This document shows, piece after piece, positions 23,763 to 29,422 of a stretch of 29,561 nt of DNA (the stretch's first letter is position 1; every line of letters begins with the position of its first letter). The DNA is from a virus, in the IMG/VR virus record IMGVR_UViG_3300030329_001395, positions 1 to 29,561 of that record; one strand, given 5' to 3'. A program made the translations under genes and the position numbers. The notes below the pieces were generated by a model. It was not told the origin of the DNA and ran no database searches. It worked only from the letters and a program-made list of their open reading frames with translations.

Positions 23763-25201
23763 ATTTTTAACCATTCTAAAACCCTTTCTCCTAAAGTTAT
23801 ATTTGCTAGTTTATTTTTTGATAACAATGTTTTAACAATGTGAACATCAACTGTGTTTGGACACATCAAATCAACATACAATACTGGGTGATGTTGCCCT
23901 ACTCTATGAGCACGATCCTCGGATTGTTTCCTTGACTCTAAATTAAAATCGTTTGAATAATAAATTACATTTGTCGCTGCATGTAATGTGATACCCATAC
24001 CACCAGTTTGAGGATTGCTTACAAAAAATCTTACATCACTTTCTTTGTCTTGAAATTTTTTTATCGCATCTTGTCTATCTTCAACTGATGTATCCCCATA
24101 GTAATTTACTACAGTATTAGACCCATAAGTTGTTTTTAATTTTTCTGTTATAGATACTATGTCATGACGAAACCTAGACCATATAATTATTTTGCCTTCC
24201 ATTTCTTCAATAACTTCCATCAATACATTCATTCTATTGTTTTCAATTAATTTTGTTTCACCATCATCTGTCACTAAATAACCACACAATAGTTGTTGCA
24301 ATCGGAGTAATTGTGTCATGACTTCTGGAGCACTGACCATTTCTCCACTTTCCAAAAAAGCCACCGAAGTTTTTTTAATGCTATGATAATGTCTTTCTTG
24401 TTCCATTGTTAAATCAACTTGTCTCGTTGTATATATCTTTGGTGGTAAATCTAATGCCTCTTCTTTTGTTGTCCTATAAGAATAAGGATCTATTTTACTT
24501 TTCATCTCATCTAAATTTTTAAAACCAACGACTTGATTAAAACTATGATTACCCATTCTTCTATTCATTATAACAGCGTATCTGCCTTGAAAAGACCAAT
24601 AAGAATTGTGTCCTAATATGCTCGTGCTTAAAAATCCAAACTGTGAATATAAGTCAAGTGGCGATTTTGTAATTGGTGCTCCTGTTAATATTCTTTTATA
24701 CTTCGCACCCCCACCAAATTTAATTAAAGCTTTTGTTCTTTTCGCCTGGATATTTTTAATCGTGGTAGACTCGTCTATCGCCAAAAGAAACTCACTTCTA
24801 TGTGTTACCTTCTCTAAATATTGTAATACTTTCTTGGTCGCAAAAGCCTCAACATTGATTAGAATGATTCTAAACTGATGTCTCTCGGTCACCGAATCAC
24901 GGAGCTTTTCAGTTTCTTTTTTATTTAAGTTTGCTTTCCATACATATATTTCATGCTCTATATTTTCTCTCATGTGTATGGGTATTTCATTGTCTCGCCA
25001 ATTTAAATACACGCCCTTTGGTGCAACAATAATCGCAGAGTCAATATGTCTATTCTCATATAACCATGCCATATTATCTATTAATACTTTTGACTTACCA
25101 CACCCCATCTCCATAAAGTAAGCAAAATTTCTTTTATCAAAACTTTTTTCTAGTGCCTCTTCTTGATGTTTGTATGGTTTTGTCTTGTAAGTAAAATTCA
25201 T
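23759..25201 (-). CDS. SNF2-like SF2 helicase/ATPase (480 aa)
   Basis: DEAD-like ATPase core: 'KPYKHQEEALEKSF' Q-like entry, Walker A 'MEMGCGKSKVL' (33-37), motif Ia 'AIIVAPKGVYLNW', motif II 'LAIDESTTIKN' (DEST 143-146), motif III 'RILTGAPITKSPLDLYSQF'. Second RecA domain: 'KIIIWSRFRHDI', 'YYGDTSVEDRQDAI', motif V 'NPQTGGMGITLHAA', motif VI 'QSEDRAHRVGQ' (426-436). It is short, with no chromatin-type accessory domains, as in other phage SNF2 proteins. Possible roles are fork remodelling, replication helicase substitute or recombination. It precedes the nuclease (ATGA). Confidence 0.94.
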   Translation of the reverse strand: MNFTYKTKPYKHQEEALEKSFDKRNFAYFMEMGCGKSKVLIDNMAWLYENRHIDSAIIVAPKGVYLNWRDNEIPIHMRENIEHEIYVWKANLNKKETEKLRDSVTERHQFRIILINVEAFATKKVLQYLEKVTHRSEFLLAIDESTTIKNIQAKRTKALIKFGGGAKYKRILTGAPITKSPLDLYSQFGFLSTSILGHNSYWSFQGRYAVIMNRRMGNHSFNQVVGFKNLDEMKSKIDPYSYRTTKEEALDLPPKIYTTRQVDLTMEQERHYHSIKKTSVAFLESGEMVSAPEVMTQLLRLQQLLCGYLVTDDGETKLIENNRMNVLMEVIEEMEGKIIIWSRFRHDIVSITEKLKTTYGSNTVVNYYGDTSVEDRQDAIKKFQDKESDVRFFVSNPQTGGMGITLHAATNVIYYSNDFNLESRKQSEDRAHRVGQHHPVLYVDLMCPNTVDVHIVKTLLSKNKLANITLGERVLEWLKI

Positions 25202-25260
25202 ATTATCCCTTTTTTTATAGTTAAATCACATTTTTTCCCATAAGTCAAATAAAAAAAATA

Positions 25261-25650
25261 TTATTTATATGTGTCGTCTATCCAAGCTAATGTTGAACTA
25301 GAGGACATGGTTTGTCTATATTTGTCCCTATGCCTCGGCTCTCTTTCTGCAACCGCTCTTGGATCATCTTCAAACGATCCGTCTTGTATCTCCTGTTCTT
25401 CCTCTGGAGTGAGAAAAGGCCCCCAGTACCCTTGCCACGAGTCAAGCGAAGTCCTCTCTTTCCTAGTCCAACCCTCAAGTTTTGCTATCTTCTGGATCAT
25501 CTCCTTCGGTGTCCCAATCTGGAGTGAAATAGAATCTGAGTTCCTCCCCACTTTCCACATTCTCCTCGCTACTGCTATCGCTAGGTGAGGGTGATTTGGG
25601 AAACTTGATGATGTTATCTCTATCTTTAGAGTGTATGTCTTTTTCTTCAT
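25261..25650 (-). CDS. hypothetical protein, overlapping frame (129 aa)
   Basis: Starts at an ATGA junction with the 83-aa gene upstream. The N-terminal half overlaps out of frame with a 61-aa ORF. The C-terminal half is more protein-like: 'AKLEGWTRKERTSLDSWQGY' then 'WGPFLTPEEEQEIQDGSFED' and a final 'LAWIDDTYK'. It is the best explanation for 25261-25474. The SD is weak, so it could begin internally (for example Met32 or Met51) or arise by frameshift from the 61-aa frame. GC over 25321-25620 is about 49% by hand count, above the surroundings. No family recognised. Confidence 0.5.
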   Translation of the reverse strand: MKKKTYTLKIEITSSSFPNHPHLAIAVARRMWKVGRNSDSISLQIGTPKEMIQKIAKLEGWTRKERTSLDSWQGYWGPFLTPEEEQEIQDGSFEDDPRAVAEREPRHRDKYRQTMSSSSTLAWIDDTYK

Positions 25651-25660
25651 TCTTCTTCAT
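25475..25660 (-). CDS. small acidic protein with DNIIKFP motif (61 aa)
   Basis: 'KDRDNIIKFPKSPSPSDSSS' followed by an acidic, probably disordered tail '...FTPDWDTEGDDPEDSKT'. The DN[IV]IKFP opening matches that of the next gene upstream (DNVIKFPG), suggesting a shared short interaction motif or duplication. A good SD (GGGAG, 6-7 nt before ATG) supports this start. It overlaps the 129-aa frame by 176 nt. Function unknown. Confidence 0.58.
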   Translation of the reverse strand: MKKNEEKDIHSKDRDNIIKFPKSPSPSDSSSEENVESGEELRFYFTPDWDTEGDDPEDSKT

Positions 25661-25898
25661 CTATCTCTCCCTCTTCTAATTGAATATTTTGCATTAAACC
25701 CAACTTGGCACTTTCTAAATACCAAAGAACTTCGGCAGGGTCTTCAAAAGTTGTTATCATTTCAACCTTCCCCTGTTTAGTAACTCCCATTATAACTGCT
25801 TGTTCTAATCTTTTTTTTGCCGTGTCGCAAACTTGATGTAAAAGTAATTTTGTTTTTTTTACTTTTCCAGGAAATTTTATTACATTATCTGTCATCAT
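25647..25898 (-). CDS. small conserved phage protein (83 aa)
   Basis: Begins MMTDNVIKFPGKVKK, then a helix ('LLHQVCDTAKKRLEQAV'), a beta pair ('IMGVTKQGKVEMITTFED') and 'AEVLWYLESAKLGLM', ending in an acidic tail. The order 'V..G....G......T.....EVLW..E..K..L' is one I recognise in phage and prophage hypotheticals; function not known. Start at 25898 overlaps the previous stop (ATGATG); an upstream ATG at 25919 would overlap more. Confidence 0.7.
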   Translation of the reverse strand: MMTDNVIKFPGKVKKTKLLLHQVCDTAKKRLEQAVIMGVTKQGKVEMITTFEDPAEVLWYLESAKLGLMQNIQLEEGEIDEEE

Positions 25899-26074
25899 TT
25901 CTGTTGCCCTTGGCAACATTCTTCAACAACTGCTTTACAAATAACACATTGCGTGTGTCCATGAATCTCAATTGTTCGTAAAACTCCTTGGCATCTTGGA
26001 CATCTCGGAGAACAATGCTCTTTAATGTTTTCTTCATCTAATATCATCTGATCCCTTGGTAGTGTCTCGTTCAT
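25895..26074 (-). CDS. small zinc-ribbon-like protein (59 aa)
   Basis: 'NIKEHCSPRCPRCQGVLRTI' and 'HTQCVICKAVVEECCQG' contain two CxxC-type knuckles, consistent with one bound zinc. Small zinc ribbons in phages often bind nucleic acid or the host RNA polymerase; here that is only a possibility. Start 26074 has GAGGA 6 nt upstream; Met at 26047 (SD AAGGG) is an alternative. The frame overlaps the previous gene by 41 nt and ends in an ATGA junction. Confidence 0.66.
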   Translation of the reverse strand: MNETLPRDQMILDEENIKEHCSPRCPRCQGVLRTIEIHGHTQCVICKAVVEECCQGQQK

Positions 26075-26231
26075 CTTTTTCCTCATATACTGTTACTTGT
26101 CCATTATATTTCATTTCTCTGTATTTGGAAGCTAATAATCTACTTCTTTTTGCTAATTCAGTATCACCTGCAGCAGAATACTCAACTGACTTCTCTTCTA
26201 AATCTTTTATGATTCTATCTATTACCATCAT
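26034..26231 (-). CDS. small helical protein (65 aa)
   Basis: 'VIDRIIKDLEEKSVEYSAAG' and 'LAKRSRLLASKYREMKYNGQ' predict two amphipathic helices followed by an acidic tail. No cysteine or membrane segment. The start overlaps the previous stop (ATGATG; the second ATG is also usable). No family recognised; likely a small early protein. Confidence 0.58.
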   Translation of the reverse strand: MMVIDRIIKDLEEKSVEYSAAGDTELAKRSRLLASKYREMKYNGQVTVYEEKDERDTTKGSDDIR

Positions 26232-26431
26232 GTCTTCGTTCCTACTTCTTTACATTGCATGTGCATAGTGTGTGGATAATATATTCTTGGTCGGATTTGT
26301 ACCATCATCTCCCCAAGTCTTGCACCACATTCTTTTTCTGTTGCATATCCTTTTGGCTCAATAGTATCTTGTATCTCTATACACTTTGGTTGTGTGTATA
26401 AAGAGCATATAAGTATTAATGCTTTAAACAC
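26228..26431 (-). CDS. Cys-containing exported small protein (67 aa)
   Basis: GTG start directly after the previous stop (TAAGTG). The N-terminal 'FKALILICSLYTQPKC' is hydrophobic and could be a short signal or anchor. 'GYATEKECGARLGEMMVQIR' and 'MHMQCKEVGTKT' complete a four-Cys pattern I recognise from small phage and prophage proteins (hydrophobic start, C, 'F.T...C..R..EM', final C). Probably periplasmic with disulfides; function unknown. Confidence 0.62.
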   Translation of the reverse strand: MFKALILICSLYTQPKCIEIQDTIEPKGYATEKECGARLGEMMVQIRPRIYYPHTMHMQCKEVGTKT

Positions 26432-26611
26432 TTAACCTTCCAATACTTTTCTCCAACAAGTTACCAACTCCTCTGCATATATTTCGCCACCTTCTTTTTT
26501 ATTTAAGTCGTCAACTGTGTCAAATATAACCCGCTCTATTCGTTGAACTGCCTCGGTCCACGAAACATTGATTCTTCTATCAGAGTCTGGTTCTTCAATT
26601 CTTGTTTGCAT
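26432..26611 (-). CDS. small hypothetical protein, first gene of the - block (59 aa)
   Basis: MQTRIEEPDSDRRINVSWTE, then a helix with 'AVQRIERVIFDTVDDL' and a final 'IYAEELVTCWRKVLEG'. A perfect AAGGAGG lies 5 nt or less plus a short spacer before the ATG (cctcctt at 26614-26620), the strongest SD in the block. It is the promoter-proximal gene of the replication operon, so it is probably expressed early. The ending resembles that of the 43-aa gene at 27851 (YAE-[EQ]-L ... W). Function unknown. Confidence 0.7.
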   Translation of the reverse strand: MQTRIEEPDSDRRINVSWTEAVQRIERVIFDTVDDLNKKEGGEIYAEELVTCWRKVLEG

Positions 26612-26639
26612 GAAGACCTCCTTAAAAAGTTCTTAAATA

Positions 26640-26665
26640 TTCCCATAATTTGTTCTTTTTGTCAA
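26640..26665 (-). promoter_or_regulatory. candidate early promoter of the - block
   Basis: A perfect -35 hexamer TTGACA (26665-26660) is followed by AT-rich DNA; the -10 is unclear (GAATAT at 17 nt spacing, AATATT at 18). It lies about 50 bp upstream of the strong-SD first gene. The rest of the gap up to 26720 is A/T tracts, which can act as UP elements. Confidence 0.42.
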
Positions 26666-26720
26666 TTACATAGTGTTTCTGTCATAATTTTTTGTTTATA
26701 AATTTTTTTTTAAAAATAGG

Positions 26721-26803
26721 TGTATAAATGTATAAATGTATAAACTTGTATAAGTTATTGTTTTTATTACATTCTTACTATACACTTTCGTTACACTTAT
26801 ACA
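26721..26803. repeat. TGTATAAA tandem repeats in the divergent intergenic region
   Basis: Three perfect head-to-tail 8-mers TGTATAAA (26721-26728, 26729-26736, 26737-26744), a 2-nt step, then TGTATAAG (26747-26754), and its inverse CTTATACA at 26796-26803; CTATACA also occurs at 26778-26784. They lie in the 277-nt non-coding region (26612-26888) between the divergent replication operon and small terminase gene. They may be regulator sites or iterons of an origin. Confidence 0.6.
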
Positions 26804-26888
26804 CTTCATATTAATCATGGAGTGAGACCGCGAACATTTTTTTTCGTTTTAGATTGAAAAAGTATGGTAGAAACACTATTATAAGCCC

Positions 26889-27398
26889 ATGCCAAAAGAG
26901 AAATTTCTTACAAATAGACAAAAAGAGTTTGCTCGTTTCATTGTTGAAGGCACTTATTCTAACGCTGAATGTGCTAGAAAAGCTGGATATTCTGAAGGAC
27001 AAGCAGCCAAGACTGCATCTTTGCTCCTCAATGGTAAAGATTTTCCTCTGGTTGTTGAGCATATTAAAGACCTTCGTGAAGCTCGTGAGAAAAAATATGG
27101 TGTTACCTTGCTCGGTCAACTTAAAAGGTTTGCAGACCTTTCTAAAGGGGCCGAAGAAACTGGACAATTTTCTGCAGCCGTCAATGCAGAAAAGATTAGG
27201 TCTTCTCTTGGTGGTCTTGCTATTGATAAAAGAGAAACAAATGTTGTGCATCAACTAGATAAACTTTCTCGTGAAGAAATCATTGCTCGTCTCTCTGAAA
27301 TAAGAAAAGCATATCCCTCTGCGTTTGTTGAAGGTGAATATGAAGTTGTCGGAGAGAATAAGGGGAGAAAACAACTCTCCGACATGGGTATAAAATAG
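26889..27398 (+). CDS. terS: terminase small subunit (169 aa)
   Basis: Recognises phage DNA and starts packaging with the large subunit. 'LTNRQKEFARFIVEGTYSNA' and 'CARKAGYSEGQAAKTASLLL' form the N-terminal helix-turn-helix typical of Terminase_2-type small subunits. 'LREAREKKYGVTLLGQLKRF' and 'AAVNAEKIRSSLGGLAI' are the central oligomerisation helices, and a basic C-terminus ends '...KGRKQLSDMGIK'. Only a poor SD is seen before the ATG. It is a lone + gene between two - blocks; the large subunit is not adjacent, so it lies outside the window. Confidence 0.85.
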   Translation: MPKEKFLTNRQKEFARFIVEGTYSNAECARKAGYSEGQAAKTASLLLNGKDFPLVVEHIKDLREAREKKYGVTLLGQLKRFADLSKGAEETGQFSAAVNAEKIRSSLGGLAIDKRETNVVHQLDKLSREEIIARLSEIRKAYPSAFVEGEYEVVGENKGRKQLSDMGIK

Positions 27399-27415
27399 CA
27401 ATTCCCGAAATTGCT
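27397..27415 (+). terminator. hairpin after the small terminase gene
   Basis: Perfect 7-bp stem AGCAATT (27397-27403) / AATTGCT (27409-27415) with loop CCCGA begins inside the TAG stop codon. Only a short TTTT follows about 8 nt later, so it is a weak intrinsic terminator. A second perfect 9-bp inverted repeat, GTCGGAGAG (27348-27356) / CTCTCCGAC (27375-27383), lies just before it within the gene end. It is placed where convergent transcripts meet. Confidence 0.45.
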
Positions 27416-27453
27416 CTGTGCTTTTAAGAGTTAGCATGGATATTTTCTGCAAG

Positions 27454-27660
27454 TCAAGAACTGTTTTTTAGATTTTTTATATCTTCTTGAAATTCTTTAA
27501 TACTTTGATTAATCTCAAGCACTAAATCAAACCCCAAAAGGACTCCTCTTTGCTCTGCAAGGTCTAAATTATTTTTAAGATTTAAAAGTTCACAATGCTC
27601 TTCATAAGCGTTTCTTAACTTTTGAATATTTTTAAATGTTAAACTATGTGGCTTCGTCAT
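27454..27660 (-). CDS. small helical hypothetical protein (68 aa)
   Basis: Almost all helix: 'NIQKLRNAYEEHCELLNLKN', 'LAEQRGVLLGFDLVLEINQ' and a final 'KEFQEDIKNLKNSS'. One cysteine. The start overlaps the preceding gene by 17 nt. It may form a coiled-coil dimer. Last gene of the small - block that begins beyond the window end; function not recognised. Confidence 0.6.
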   Translation of the reverse strand: MTKPHSLTFKNIQKLRNAYEEHCELLNLKNNLDLAEQRGVLLGFDLVLEINQSIKEFQEDIKNLKNSS

Positions 27661-27850
27661 GTTCTTTTCTCCATTCTTCTATGGTGTTATAAGTCTGTCC
27701 ATCTCCTATAACACTATAATCTGCCCAACCCAAACATTCATTAACCCCATCTAAAAAAGCATTTAGTTCTTCTTCGGTGTTAAATTTATAATTTGTTATA
27801 TCTTCTTCTTGTTGCATCTCTCCCCATGCAATATCAATTGAATGTTTCAT
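27644..27850 (-). CDS. small acidic hypothetical protein (68 aa)
   Basis: 'NTEEELNAFLDGVNECLGWA' followed by 'DYSVIGDGQTYNTIEEWRKE'. Net negative, mixed alpha/beta, no membrane segment. The acidic helix 'EEELNAFLDGV' is a pattern of small phage proteins that may mimic DNA or bind host factors, but this is only a shape impression. It starts directly after the 43-aa gene stop and overlaps the next gene. Confidence 0.58.
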   Translation of the reverse strand: MKHSIDIAWGEMQQEEDITNYKFNTEEELNAFLDGVNECLGWADYSVIGDGQTYNTIEEWRKEHDEAT

Positions 27851-27982
27851 TTATTGATTCTCCCATTTGTTAATCCATTCAAGTAATTGTTCTGCATATA
27901 ATTTGCACTCTTCATCAATATATGATTTTGTATCTAATTCTAAATACTCTTTTATCTTTTCAATTATTTTTTTATCTTTCAT
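27851..27982 (-). CDS. tiny hypothetical protein (43 aa)
   Basis: MKDKKIIEKIKEYLELDTKS, then 'DEECKLYAEQLLEWINKWEN' and Q. The ATG overlaps the end of the 72-aa gene (AATGAAAGATAA) by 11 nt, and its TAA is immediately followed by the next ATG. Two amphipathic helices. The C-terminus shares 'YAE-x-L ... W' with the 59-aa protein at 26432. Function unknown. Confidence 0.62.
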   Translation of the reverse strand: MKDKKIIEKIKEYLELDTKSYIDEECKLYAEQLLEWINKWENQ

Positions 27983-28190
27983 TTTCAATCTCCTTTACTT
28001 TTATTTTAAAAATTTCTAGTGCCGTTCCATAATCATTAGTCGCATCAAATCCACTATCTGAACTAATTTCATAATTCCAATTTGGAATATCGTAATCATC
28101 AAAAGTTTGCACACTTAACTCTACAACATCTCCACATGGAGAATCATATCTCTTATAAATTTTATTTGGATTTGGCATTTTCATTTTCAA
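27972..28190 (-). CDS. small hypothetical protein (72 aa)
   Basis: 'KIYKRYDSPCGDVVELSVQT' then 'DDYDIPNWNYEISSDSGFDA' and a helical 'TALEIFKIKVKEIENER'. Mixed alpha/beta, acidic centre. Several Met codons (28190, 28184, 28178) could start it within the end of the methyltransferase gene. No family recognised. Confidence 0.56.
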   Translation of the reverse strand: MKMKMPNPNKIYKRYDSPCGDVVELSVQTFDDYDIPNWNYEISSDSGFDATNDYGTALEIFKIKVKEIENER

Positions 28191-29238
28191 TCTCCTTTTT
28201 TAAAGCTAATCCTAAATACATTGCATTTTGAGGACATATAGCATTTCCCAAACCTTTTAATCTGTTTGTTCTATCTTTGTCCAATTCTGTGGATACCCCA
28301 TTAGGAACTCCGTGAAGTTCACATTCAATTTCCCACCATGTTCGTTGTTCTTTAAGACTTCTCTTGGCAACGATTTGTCTCTGCTTTTCTTCCATGTTGG
28401 GTTGTAACTTGCATCTTTCCAGTCCCTCGCTAGAGGAGTTGGATAGTTCCATGCTTTCATTCTTGGTGGACGAAGAGTTACTCCGTTCATCATGGCTTGT
28501 GCTTGTTGTTCCGTCATTTCTCCGTTCTCCACTTTCTTTCGGAATATCATTGTCTGACCCTCTGACGCATGACCGAATCCCTTTGTCGTTGGTGTCGGAT
28601 ATAAACTCATTGTCTGTGGGTCTACTTGTTCCCTCAAGTTGCTTGGTCTCTTCCGTCCCTTTCTGTGTCCCTCTTGCATTTTCTTCGTTGCCTCTGCACT
28701 TCTTGGGGGAAGATGATCCATTGTGTTCGGAGTTGCATACAGTAAGGTCTTTGCAGACAATCCAGACTCGGTCTCGTTTGTGCCATGCTCCGACTGATGA
28801 AGACGGAAGTATAAATGTCCTCGTATGGTAGTTGATGCTTTCCATTTGAAACAAAACCTCGTCAAGTCCCAATGAGACATGCCCATAAACATTTTCGTAA
28901 ATACAATAAGTGGGTCTTGTTTGTTCAACAATTCTAAAGATGTACGGAAAGATGTGTCTTTCGTCCTCTGCACCTTTTCTTTTTTGAGAGGCGACAGAGA
29001 AGGGTTGGCATGGGTATCCACTTGTGAGGATATCAATTGGTTGTTGAATAAATCTTTTTGTGTCATTTGCAATCTCCTTGACATCATTATAAATTGGAAT
29101 ATTTGGAAAGTTCTTTGCTAACACTTTTTGACACCATTCATCAGTATCGCAAAATGCTATTGGTTTAGATAGGTTTGCCCATTCAAATCCTAGAGCAAAC
29201 CCACCAATACCACTACATAAGTCTAAATGATTAAGCAT
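28162..29238 (-). CDS. DNA (cytosine-5) methyltransferase (358 aa)
   Basis: Transfers methyl from SAM to cytosine C5, probably protecting phage DNA. Motif I 'LDLCSGIGGFALGFEW' (5-20), IV 'GYPCQPFSV' (C77 nucleophile), VI 'ENVYG' (115-119), VIII 'WHKRDRVWIV' (152-161), X 'RLKGLGNAICPQNA' (326-339), with 'WWEIECELHGVPNGV' before it. The variable region 167-300 is Ser/Asn/Thr/Glu-rich, nearly free of aromatics, and unlike a folded recognition domain. SD GAGGTG is 6 nt before ATG. It is unusual in that another conserved-looking ORF fills 28257-29066 in the +1 frame. Confidence 0.93.
   Translation of the reverse strand: MLNHLDLCSGIGGFALGFEWANLSKPIAFCDTDEWCQKVLAKNFPNIPIYNDVKEIANDTKRFIQQPIDILTSGYPCQPFSVASQKRKGAEDERHIFPYIFRIVEQTRPTYCIYENVYGHVSLGLDEVLFQMESINYHTRTFILPSSSVGAWHKRDRVWIVCKDLTVCNSEHNGSSSPKKCRGNEENARGTQKGTEETKQLEGTSRPTDNEFISDTNDKGIRSCVRGSDNDIPKESGERRNDGTTSTSHDERSNSSSTKNESMELSNSSSEGLERCKLQPNMEEKQRQIVAKRSLKEQRTWWEIECELHGVPNGVSTELDKDRTNRLKGLGNAICPQNAMYLGLALKKEIENENAKSK
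28257..29066 (-). CDS. overprinted phage protein inside the methyltransferase gene (269 aa)
   Basis: Open in the +1 frame of the methyltransferase. Met at 29066 has AAGGAG (29079-29074) 7 nt upstream, an ideal ribosome site within the host gene. The sequence contains 'CFKWKASTTIRGHLYFRLHQ', three Y-x-TP blocks ('YATPNTMDHLPPRSAEATKK', 'YPTPTTKG', 'YPTPLARDWKDASYNP'), and ends 'GGKLNVNFTEFLMGYPQNWT'. I recognise this (W/L-x-TPT...D repeats, then G-G-x-LNPxWVEWLMG[FY]Pxx[WY]T) from free-standing phage proteins often labelled methylase. Function unproven; perhaps a methyltransferase partner or target-recognition subunit. An upstream Met at 29087 exists without an SD. Confidence 0.72.
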   Translation of the reverse strand: MTQKDLFNNQLISSQVDTHANPSLSPLKKEKVQRTKDTSFRTSLELLNKQDPLIVFTKMFMGMSHWDLTRFCFKWKASTTIRGHLYFRLHQSEHGTNETESGLSAKTLLYATPNTMDHLPPRSAEATKKMQEGHRKGRKRPSNLREQVDPQTMSLYPTPTTKGFGHASEGQTMIFRKKVENGEMTEQQAQAMMNGVTLRPPRMKAWNYPTPLARDWKDASYNPTWKKSRDKSLPREVLKNNEHGGKLNVNFTEFLMGYPQNWTKIEQTD

Positions 29239-29422
29239 CTTTCACCTCTTCATCTATTTGGTCATTGTATAAGACTAAACCAAAATCATAACCTTGTTTA
29301 TAGAAATGATTTTTATTTGTTTCACTTCTAATGCCATACATCAAAGCATCATAAGTTCCATCTTTAAAAGACTTTAATATATTGTGAACAAGTTGTTCGT
29401 TCATTTTTTTTGCACTAATCAT
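29231..29422 (-). CDS. small hypothetical protein before methyltransferase (63 aa)
   Basis: 'NEQLVHNILKSFKDGTYDAL' and 'YGIRSETNKNHFYKQGYDFG' then 'LVLYNDQIDEEVKDA'. The ATG overlaps the previous stop (ATGA at 29419-29422); Met7 at 29404 is an alternative. The stop overlaps the methyltransferase start by 8 nt, so they are co-translated. The 'F..GYDFG..LY' ending is common in small phage proteins; function unknown. Confidence 0.65.
   Translation of the reverse strand: MISAKKMNEQLVHNILKSFKDGTYDALMYGIRSETNKNHFYKQGYDFGLVLYNDQIDEEVKDA

Noticed and set aside
25287-25478. 63-aa TTG-started ORF following the 61-aa gene
   Set aside because: Very basic, no SD, and lies wholly within the more protein-like 129-aa frame; kept only as part of the dual-frame observation.
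26854-27258. 134-aa + ORF overlapping terS
   Set aside because: Lys/Leu-rich shadow in another frame with no SD or family resemblance; the terS frame has clear HTH features.
28364-28831. 155-aa + strand ORF antisense to the methyltransferase
   Set aside because: Ser/Leu-rich composition with no motif or SD; it is open because the dual-coding DNA below it is GC-enriched and poor in antisense stops.
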